Part shown: piece after piece, positions 33,860-43,200 of the stretch
How positions within the stretch are numbered: position 1 is the stretch's first letter
How the letters are laid out: each line of letters begins with the position of its first letter
Source of the DNA: Medicago truncatula
Taxonomy: Eukaryota > Streptophyta > Magnoliopsida > Fabales > Fabaceae
Assembly: GCF_003473485.1 (NCBI RefSeq)
Contig: NC_053048.1
Coordinates: 38,560,755 to 38,624,754 of the forward strand
Direction of reading: 5' to 3'
Length of the DNA stretch: 64,000 nt
Made by a program: the position numbers and the translations under genes
Notes under the pieces: generated by a model
What the model was told of the DNA's origin: nothing
The model's database searches: none
Seen by the model: only the letters and a program-made list of their open reading frames with translations

Positions 33860-35658
33860 TCAGAAAAAATTGAACTCGTTAACCTGGTGTTGAAGTTGTT
33901 GGACTTGGATAGCGCTAAGAGCTTTGACCATCATATACACTGGTATAATTAATCCAACGATTCCCCACACTAGCAACTGCAAATACATTAACGAAATCAA
34001 AATTTCATTTGGACCAATCCATATAAAAAAGGTTGTCAACTGTTTCCATTATTATTGTACCTTTACACTCTTACCATAAACACTGTCAGAGAATACTCTC
34101 CTACTCCATTGAGCATGAGTATGATTGGTAGTGTATGACGTAAAACAAGCAGAACAACAAACTGCAATAGATAGATAGGGAACCAACCTTATTGTAAGAA
34201 TGATCATAATCTTCAGAAATCAATTGTAAATGAAATTGCATTTACGTAGTCAACATATCAACGCGGTTGAATTAAGATTGGACAACTCTAATTTATAAGT
34301 TCGGTACATCATCTTTAAAATCAAACTTGAAATTAAAGCCGATCTTGATCTAACAACTCTAATTGCTAACTGTGTAAATGCATGATCCGATTTCACAAAT
34401 TCACGCAATCAGTAGTTGGAGTCATTAAACCAAAACTGGACGGCTCCTATTTTAAATTTGGTAAATCTGCTTTAATACATGACTGCTCGAGCTGCTGACT
34501 ACGTGAATGTGTGGAATCTTTGCGCGCAAACACATATGTAAATGGAGCAAATGGAAATTACAATAACAGTAACAATGCGGAAGAACATTAGGCTCCTTGT
34601 AGAGGGTGCAGAATATTCAAAGTCAAGGTCTAGGAATTCATGATTAGTAGGAAACAGTGCTATGAATCGATGATTATTAAGACCGATATTTGGAATTTCC
34701 CAGTTGCCCCTGAGAGATAATTAACAATTTTCTATCATTATTTGATCCAGAAGGAAATCAATATATAAAGAGCACTATGATATGAACTAACTAATGATTT
34801 ATGAATACATACCCATAGCGGAATAAAGGAGCTGGTGGAGGAGCAGTGTAGCCTTTAAGTTGCTGCAATTAACACAATCAACAAAATAAAGGGGAAGATA
34901 ATTAAGCATATTTTTTCTCAATAATTTGAATAACTTATGATCAAATGTTGAATAAGATAATAGCAAAGTGCAGACCTGTTGGCAAATCTCACAAGTAGTA
35001 TCACCTTTCTCATTGCACCATCTTTGAACACATATTCGATGTGCATACTACAATGTATGGAAAGTACAAGAGTCAACTTAAACTTGTTAATCCATGATAT
35101 GATTGGATAAACAACTTAATTAAGCACTTATAGTTATAGCATAAGAGTTTATCACATAGGGGCTTGTGCATAAGTTATTTTTGTAACAAAATATAAAATA
35201 AAGCCAAACAAAGTTTTTCGTATAAACTCTCTCAAACAGTATCACAAATACTTATGCAAGTAGATAAATTCTCAAATGAAAACTGTTAATTAAGCCAAGC
35301 TTGCAAAAGGACGTATACTAGGGCAAAACATGATAACAATATCCTAATGGTGGCACAAACTCAAATAATTTTGGACTGTATATCAGTTATAAAGTCATAC
35401 AAATGAATTTTGAAAATTACATTGTAAAAGAATATGCCATACACAGTTTGTTCAATCTATTTATTCCGATCTTTGTCTTAATTAAAGAACGATGTTCACA
35501 GTCGGAAAATAAAGAAAGAAAACGAGCAAGGTAATTCTTACCTTCAAGGTACCACAACAAGAACAAGGTGTATCCATGTTTAAGTCTTCATCTTCATCGT
35601 GACATATTCGACATTGTACCGATGTATTAGGAGAATATGAGTCAATTTGATCATCCAT
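33860..35658 (-). CDS. RING-CH (RINGv) membrane E3 ubiquitin ligase, 6 exons, 196 aa
   Basis: Exons, in transcript order: 35542-35658, 34976-35047, 34813-34862, 34562-34709, 34075-34161, 33860-33976. They total 591 nt in one frame, ending TGA. Residues C16, C19, C32, C34 (or C35), H42, C45, C58 and C61 give the C4HC3 RING-CH pattern that binds an E2; a Trp (W49) sits where E2 contact is usual. After a Pro-rich segment (YTAPPPAPLF) and a linker come two hydrophobic spans at about 120-143 and 155-177, with FVVLLVLRHTLPIIL between exon ends. The pattern is that of plant MARCH-like ligases; targets are unknown. At 196 aa it is shorter than many relatives (about 250-290 aa), lacking N-terminal extension. 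The exon 4 donor is chosen at GTAATT because it gives the expected join; a later GT is possible. Confidence 0.85.
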
Positions 35659-36384
35659 TTTATATGGAAAAAAGATCACATCAACATTGTTTGACCATAG
35701 AGTTGTAATTTGTTGCAATAATATCTTCCTTTAGATTTAGTATGTAGTGATCAATCAAGAAAACTCAACTTTATGCACTAGGAAATACATTCCTTCGGAA
35801 ATTACAACTACAACGTAAACCAATTTCATTATATGAGTAGTTTCTATTTGTTTTGTGTTTGCCTAGCCTAAGGTAGTACGTTTAGAAAAGGTAACGGAAG
35901 AAAGGAACTTTAATTCCACATACTCAAGGAAGGTATACTGTTTAGCAATCTCAAATATTAACTATAAACAAAGTATATATATGAATCTTGGAATTGCCTG
36001 TGTCACGGATGAACATTAGCATTGGAATATCAAGTTTTGTTTATTTAATTAAAAATGTTATGGTCAAAACCTTCCTTCAAATACCTAACTTCAAGAGCAA
36101 TCCCCTTTCTATTTAAATTTATTTGAGCATCAAAATAAGATACCGCATGTAACACAGTATATAATTATCTCTAGCTCCCTCTTATTTTACTTACAAGTTA
36201 TACGCATTTTAAAAATACACATTCAAATCTATTGATATCGTTTTGACATCAATATTTTAATGATAAAATTTGATTTCTCCTTTTATTTTGCTTTTCCTGG
36301 CAAATCATGTTCAAGAAACCATTCACAATGTTTTAGTGAAATGAAAAAGAAAAAAAGAAAAATATATGTATAGAAAAACTAATC
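35659..36384. other. Intergenic sequence upstream of the RING-CH gene
   Basis: No gene seen. It would hold the RING-CH promoter on the minus strand; no clear TATA was picked. Confidence 0.35.
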
Positions 36385-36528
36385 AAAAGTGGGCAATTTG
36401 TGTGTGGTGGTTCTATGGTGTAGTGGTTAGCACTCTGGACTTTGAATCCAGCGACCTGGGTTCGACTCCCGGTAGGACCTCTTTAATAATACTTGTAACC
36501 ATTAAAAATAAAAAAGTGGGCAATTTGT
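36385..36528 (+). mobile_element. 17-bp direct repeats flanking the tRNA-Gln unit (retroposed tRNA candidate)
   Basis: 'aaaagtgggcaatttgt' at 36385-36401 is repeated perfectly at 36512-36528. Between them lie 7 bp of leader, the 72-bp tRNA, and about 31 bp ending in the A-rich 'attaaaaataaa'. Flanking duplication plus A-rich end is the structure left by LINE-driven retroposition of a Pol III transcript. Confidence 0.6.
36409..36480 (+). tRNA. tRNA-Gln(UUG): tRNA-Gln (anticodon UUG)
   Basis: The 72-nt sequence folds as a cloverleaf. Acceptor stem GGTTCTA pairs with TAGGACC (one G-U pair). The D arm holds the A box 'tggtgtagtggttagcac'. Anticodon stem CTGGA/TCCAG has loop CTTTGAA with TTG at 34-36. 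The T arm holds the B box 'gggttcgactccc'. CCA is not encoded, as usual for nuclear genes. Only a TTT run follows, a weak Pol III terminator, and 17-bp direct repeats flank the unit. Confidence 0.93.
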
Positions 36529-36530
36529 CC

Positions 36531-36695
36531 ACATAAGGTTGCATTACTTTTTGACACAGATCTTGTATACTATTCAAAAAAATTACTCATGAATTGGATT
36601 GCCAAAAAAATTACTTTCTGACACATAAGGTTGCATTACTTTTTGACACAGATCTTGTATACTATTCAAAAAAATTACTCATGAATTGGATTGCC
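36531..36695 (+). repeat. 92-bp tandem duplication
   Basis: A unit starting 'acataaggttgcattact' at 36531 is repeated from 36623; the second copy runs to about 36695 with essentially perfect identity. It directly follows the tRNA insertion. Confidence 0.85.
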
Positions 36696-36965
36696 CATAT
36701 AATCTCCTTAATTTTAGTCTTATATTTATAAAAGTTTTTTCACATTGGCATGCTTTTGTCAATGGAGCAGGCCATGAATGGAAAACCAAGTATTTGGACT
36801 GAGCAATAGATTTGAGGACTCTCATACTTGTGCAATTGTTTACAACAAAGAATTCATGTTTTCAGAAACTGTTGAATAAAGGTTTTTTTACAAGAGCTCA
36901 GAAACTATATTTAGCAAAAAGAATCCTCAACAGAGAAAGTGAATCACAGATTCATGGCATCTAAA

Positions 36966-39547
36966 TCAGTCATCATATGAGGAGTGAGGAGAAGCGGTGC
37001 AACCGATATCAAATGGATCTTCAGATCCACAACAATGCCAATACTGAAGAACTTTGCCAGAGCCAGGAGTGTTCATGGTTCCCCCTTCATGCACACTTTC
37101 AAACTTTCTCTTAGTTTCTCCTGTGGTTGAGGATAATATAAAACATTCAATCACTGCCAACTTGTAACCAAATAGCTAGTAATGCAAATTAGCATCAATG
37201 ATATCAAAATTCACAAACTTTCATCAATGCAATGATTGGACAAATTGAAACTATTACCAAAAGGAATGCTAAATGTCACGACAATAACTATCACAAGCAA
37301 CATTTATGACTAACTGCTTAGCACCATTACCCATCCTGTTTTTTGTCAAACTCGGAACTAATCTTTTGAACCCAAAATGTGGTCCGTGAAAATTCACAAA
37401 AAAAAAGTTCGTGATATTTAATGTTGCCATTAATAAAAACATAGAGGTCAATGGTTTGACTAGAAATATGATTTTTGATAGGATATTATGGTCTCATTTG
37501 ATCCATGTAGCTGACTGACCCACCTAGTGGGTTTAGGTTTGGTTACGAAATTCATGAGGTCTACAATTAGTACCAATATGGATCCAACATGATTTAGTTT
37601 CTCTAGCTAAACCTACATGCCTTCTAATTGCATCATCTCACACTCAAGCTTGAGATCTGAACCTTACATAGTAGATCCCTTGTTAACTAGAACTTTATAG
37701 AAATCAATGTTATGGCTCCATAAAAGTAAGAGAACCAACATTATGTATTGACATTTGTAGCTGTTGTAAACACAACTTAAGTTTGTAATCAAAAAGGTCT
37801 ATTGGGCATGAAATCTAAAATCATAATTGCTGCCTCATATGAATGTCAACAAGTCTTTTCATTACTAATTGTGCTATGTCATCAGAAAAACACAGTTACG
37901 TTGCCTTACAACATAGGTTCTATATAAGATTTTATTCTCTCCTTCCCCGCAGAATTAAAGTTGTGTATGTTTTTTCATTTCATTCTAATAAGTTATCAGA
38001 TAATTGACTAGATTTACATCCAGATACATGAATATCCAAAGCTGCATAATGAAAAGAAACAGCTTATGCTCGTGCCTCCCAGGTAAAAAAGGCATCATAT
38101 CAACCCACTTGGGTTGGCCTGGTGGTGTTGGCTTGGGTGCTTGGAGTGTGCTCCTCCTCAAGGTCTCAGGTTCGATTATCCCTGGTGCCAATTTTGGCGG
38201 GCTAGTTTAGCTTCTTAAAAAAAAAGGCATCATATCTATATTTACGAACAAGTTTGACACTACACGTCAAAACCAATTAATCAAGTAATCTTAAAATGTA
38301 ATGTAATATTTCTTGTCCCATATAATGATGAAAGCTATTTCCACTAAATTTCTACCACTGTATAGAAGTAGTTTCCTCTAATCAAGACTCAAGAACCCAA
38401 TCTCCAAGAAGAAAGTTAGCGAGGAAAGGCATTGTGATTTGTGAAAGCTTTGAAAAGGGTTAAAAGAAAGCCGTGGCTAACATGGCCCATGATAAACAAT
38501 GCACTGAGTGGAAGGAAGCCTTTCTATACCTCTCAAGCCTTAACTATCACTACTTCAAGAAAACTTCATCAATTGAGAAGAACAGAAGATTCAAAATGTA
38601 ATCCTACTATCCTAGATATAACATTAAAGCTGCTGTACATTGTGAACCTTGTATTGTCCTTCCTTGTATCACCTGCTCACCATTACTCAACTTAACAAAT
38701 GAAGCTTGATAAGTTAACTATGTCTGCATCACTAGAGCTTAACACCGACAAATAAGTGATTAAGATACTGAAAGCTTTAAAAGGAAATATTTCTCTAAGA
38801 AACACAAACATTAAACACGACACCAAAACTGATAATAATTTAAGAAAATTGACACGGAACACGTGTGCTGCATAGATATTTTCTTGTCAAAAGTTACCTA
38901 TTCAATTGATGGGTAGATCCTGGTCAGCTTCTCATAAGAACAGATAAAACTACACTCATCCAATCCCTGTCTAACAATATCTTAGTATACCACACTTGAC
39001 TTGACTTTCATCATTTCCTTTGTAACTAATTACCAATGAAACACCGACACTTCGAACTGAAGGCGTGTTCGGTGTTTGAATTGTATCGATGTTAAATGCC
39101 GACACTTGACATTCAATAACTTCCATTTTCTCAAATTAATATCACTATCTACGTGCCAATGTCAGTCTTGATGATTCATTATTAACTACAGTCAGACCAG
39201 CATTATAATATTTAATTATTGATGCATCAAAATCAAAATATTGCAAATTTAATAAAATACAAATAAGAAAAAGCAAGTGGGGTACCTCCAAAATGGGCAG
39301 TATGAAATCGACAAGCAAGAGGGTGGTTGAGTTGAGGGTCAAATTGGGTTTTGCAGTTCTTGCAAGTTCTGAGGTTGATGTTGCTGCTGGTTTTGTTGTT
39401 GGAACTTGAGGAACACTGAATTGATGGGAATTGGAGGAAGTGTATGTTGGGTTTTGATGAAGGTATGATTTGAGATTGAAAAGCAGAAGGGGTTTTGTTA
39501 TAATTAAGATGGAGAGGAAGATTGTGAGAAGAAAACATTAGAGCCAT
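36966..39547 (-). CDS. Probable plastid protein with CHORD-like Cys/His motif (2 exons, 138 aa)
   Basis: Exon 1 is 39286-39547 and exon 2 is 36966-37120, joined by a 2.2-kb GT-AG intron (39285-37121) at phase 1. The N-terminal 55 residues are Ser/Asn-rich and nearly free of acidic residues, like a chloroplast transit peptide (inference). The rest is a compact metal-binding pattern: C62-x2-C65, C79-x2-H82, then WHCC (C117, C118), C128 and H133. The ligand order and the landmarks F..NHPLAC..H, W.CC and GC..H resemble the CHORD zinc domain of RAR1/CHP1. The protein is much shorter than those and has only one motif. It looks like a conserved plant protein of unknown function. The intron carries a SINE (38102-38219). 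The start is the only upstream ATG in frame. Confidence 0.8.
37490..37545. repeat. Decayed SINE/RTE-type 3' tail
   Basis: 'tgatccatgtagctgac' followed by 'acctagtgggtttaggttt' resembles the conserved 3' end of Au-type SINEs and RTE LINEs ('catgtagccgaccccacttagtgggataaggcttt', recalled family feature). It is short and decayed; see also 43370-43425. Confidence 0.35.
38102..38219 (+). mobile_element. tRNA-derived SINE in the intron of the CHORD-like gene
   Basis: The 17-mer 'aaaaaaggcatcatatc' flanks the insert (38085-38101, 38220-38236). The body has an A-box-like 'tggcctggtggtgttggc' and a B box 'ggttcgattatccc', and ends 'gcttctt' plus A run. It lies on the plus strand, opposite to the host gene. 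It is probably of the Au-like group of plant SINEs, but the family name is from memory. The same 3' end appears alone at 12134. Confidence 0.85.
39045..39165. mobile_element. MITE-like repeat, same family as 11393 and 40610
   Basis: 'acaccgacacttcgaac', 'gtgttcggtgtttgaa' and 'cattttctcaaattaat' match the ordered motifs of the other copies. Limits are approximate. Confidence 0.4.
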
Positions 39548-40222
39548 GAGATAACAAGAATTAAGAATTGCAATGCTGCAGGTTTATTTCACAGGTTTCT
39601 TTGGGCATAAATGATGGTTTAGTCATGTAAGAATTGATTGATCGAATTTTTTCAATAGAAAAATAATTGATTCATTATGAATTTATATTATATATCAACC
39701 TTATTCTTTTTGCTCAAAAAAATTCATCCTTAACAAAATTACATAAAATATTAACCTTTTTAAAGAGTACTAAAAGAGATTAATCAAATACAATTTTGGT
39801 TCAAATACCTTTCTTCAATTTCAATTTAGACTTGGTATTTTTTTTTTTTTTGTTATCAAACACTTTTTCACAAAGTGTATTTAAAAATAAGAGTTTTTAA
39901 TCAAATTGTGGTTGACACAAATAGTTAGATCTTCTGCTCATACCAACTGTGACTTGAATTTAAATTTTAAATTTTATAATTGATAGGTTATACATAAATT
40001 ACATTGAGGTTGTTGGTGTTCCATTTCTTTTTTAGAACAAAAAGAGTTGTTTATCTTATATAAGTGGGTGCAAATAACAATTTCCTACCAAAAAATCTAA
40101 AGTTTGTAAACCCAATTACATTCATTTTCATATCAAACAAACGACAAAAAGGGTCACTATTAGTTACCAAAACAAAGAAGCTAAACCAGAAGAGAAGAGA
40201 AGAGAAGATTCAAAGAAGAAAA
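39548..40222. other. Region between the divergent CHORD-like and CLPP3 genes
   Basis: A 675-bp divergent promoter region with no gene. The CLPP3 5' leader lies near its right end, with 'gagaagagaagagaagat' just before the ATG. TATA-like 'cttatataagtg' is at 40054-40065 on the plus side. Confidence 0.5.
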
Positions 40223-43200
40223 ATGGAAGTGAGTTTAGTAGCCTCAACATGTTTGCCACTAACCTTCAACTCCAACAAGAAGACATTGTTAAACCATAAC
40301 AATAACATTTTCCACTCTCAAATTCCATTTTCAACCAAACAAAGAACAACTATCGTTAACTCCTCTATCAGACCCACTTTATCCTCTAACTGGCTTGTTT
40401 CCCATGATTTATCTGCCAAAACCGCTTCTCCATGGCTTCCCAAATTCGAAGAGCTTGATACTACCAACATGCTTCTCCGTCAAAGAATTGTTTTCTTGGG
40501 TTCTCAGGTTATTAATCTTCCTTTTTCAGATGTTTTATGAGTACCCTTTTGTCTCTTTTTGTCGGAAATTTACAAACTTTTCATCTGGGTTTAGTCTAAT
40601 AGCATGCCCACAAAACTATGAAGCACCCACACAGACACCGGATAAAGACACCAGATAGGACACTGACACAGTAATTTGAGAAAATGAAATAATTGAATGT
40701 AATCTCATGTGTTGGTGTAATTGGGTCCTTCACTAGTGGACCGTGGGATTGGTCCCCAGATTAATCGGTCTTTGAGCCGGATACCGAGTTTTCAGAAAAA
40801 GAATGGGTCAGTGACCAAAACTGACATGTGTCAGATACCAGACATGCTTTCGATCGGAATAGTTGTGCTACAGCAGAGCAAAAACATCATGAAGAATGGA
40901 CAAATAGGGGAAATGGTTAAAAAAGGAGAATTAATATGATAATATTGTTGAATTGCTGAAGATGTGTTTGATGTTGTTGTTGATTTTGGGATATTTTTAT
41001 GGTTGTTTGATAATGTGGTTTCATTTTGAAGAGGTGGTAAAAACTGAAAGAACAAAGAGGGATAATGAAATGCAACTAAAAGAGATTGCATCTAGAGAAA
41101 TTCTAATATAGACCACCTTCATAAGTGGTCCATCTTAGACTAATACTTAAAACATGTTTATAACTCCAACAACAACAAACGTTGTCTCTAGATAATAGAT
41201 GTTAAATGGTTCTCCTCATTTTTACGATTGAAATAGTGACTTAATTTATACCATTTGATTAAAACAACGGATATGTAGCTCATATTGAACCGACATCAAT
41301 CAAGTCACTGTCTTAGCCGTGAATATGACAAGAGTTGTGATTTTTTATTTTTGAACAGTAACGTCGATTGTCATTGGAATTTCTGATAATTTGAAGTATT
41401 GGTCCACGGCGGACAACCTATGAAGGTGGTCCACCTTAGAACTCACCTGGTATCTGATTGTGTGTTTGTGAATTTCTTTGTTTGAGCAGGTGGATGATAT
41501 GACTGCAGATTTTGTGATTAGTCAGCTTTTGTTTTTGGATGCTGATGATCCTACCAAAGATATCAAGTTGTTTATTAATTCACCTGGTGGTTCTGTTACT
41601 GCTGGTATGTAAACAATGTTTTACTTGACGTTCTTATTCATTTGTTCTTATTTGCACTTGACTTGTCGTGGATCTACTTGAATCTTGAGCTCAATTTTGT
41701 TGATTGACTGCTCAAGATATGTTTACTCAGTATTGTTAAACAGCGGCTATAGCATAGTGGAGTTTTAACAAATTTCTATTGTTCTGCAATATGTATTTAG
41801 TACAAATTGTTGTTCAATAGCAGCTCTAGTGGTGCTATAGCGATGTAGCGAAACGAAATTCGAACAAACCGCTAATTTCTGCGATCCATGTTTGACATCA
41901 CTGCGTTTACTTAATGCCGTGCACAAGCTTTCAGCCTTTAATAACTCACTTTAGTAATTAACTGCTTGTGGTAACTGAGTTGTTGGTATGAGTTATACAC
42001 TACATTTTTATTACTGAGTAAAACAAGAAATTGTTGGTCACTCTGATTCACAAGCTAACACATATTTATAAAATTTGTTTTATAAGGAATTTTTTATCAC
42101 TCTGGTTCACAAGCTAACACAGATTTATAAAATTTATTTTATAAGAGAAAAATTTATTGAATCGATGAGTGTTGGAAGCGAAGTTTGGTGCATTTCTCCA
42201 TTTAATGAATCTGAAATCTTTCATTCGTCTGCTAATTGCTATTATTTTGCTAATCGTTCCGTGCAGGAATGGGAGTTTATGATGCCATGAAGTTATGCAA
42301 GGCAGACGTGTCAACCGTTTGCCTTGGACTTGCAGCATCCATGGGTGCATTTCTCCTCGCTGCTGGTACAAAGGGGAAGAGGTATTGTATGCCGAATTCC
42401 AGAGTTATGATTCATCAACCGCTCGGGTCTGCTGGTGGAAAAGTAAGACTGTCCACTTATATCCTCCGGTTTTGATTATTGTCAACTAGTAATAGGTCTG
42501 AAGTTTGTCATGGCTATCTTTTTTGTGTGTGCTGATAATCATGCTTAAGTTTAAGCTAATTTTATATTTGAAGTATTTGTGAAGAAGTATGGGATGTGGA
42601 AGCCATATGATTTTCTTTAACTGCGAGTAACTGTTAAAATCAGTTCCACCTTGAAATGAGTGAAAAAATATCTTTTTTCATAAACTCCGGCATGATTGCT
42701 TCAAATCTGTAGCTTAAATATGCTATTGACACAATTCCGACTAGTTTGATTAGCTTTGAATTCAAACAAGTGAGAGTAAAGAGAGCATCTTAGAGCTGTT
42801 TGTTGCAAACTGAACCTGAAAATGTTGCACATGGCTAGAAAATACAGTAGTCCTATTTATAGATGACTTGGATGTAGGTAAACTAACTGACATACCTGTC
42901 ATTTAACTGATACTAACTGGCTATTACGGAGCATTACTGATTTTAACAATGACAAATGTACTTCAAAAAAAAAAAATGACAACTGTAGAGACTACTGTAC
43001 AAAGCTGAATAGATCTACTAAATCATAAATCCGGAGCACTTTTGTAAGTAGACTATACTCTAACAATGATGATAACAACCTTTAGAGGTCACTATCCTCT
43101 GTATTGTGCCTAATTCTCCTCTGTCAATACCCCCACTCAAAGAGCCACTTTGTCCTTTAGGCAGCGGAAAGCAGGGAGAACCTCTTGTATTGTATTGTAT

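Noticed and set aside
40064-40222. Longer N-terminus for CLPP3
   Set aside because: The upstream in-frame stretch has no ATG and looks like leader sequence; the ATG at 40223 gives a normal transit peptide.
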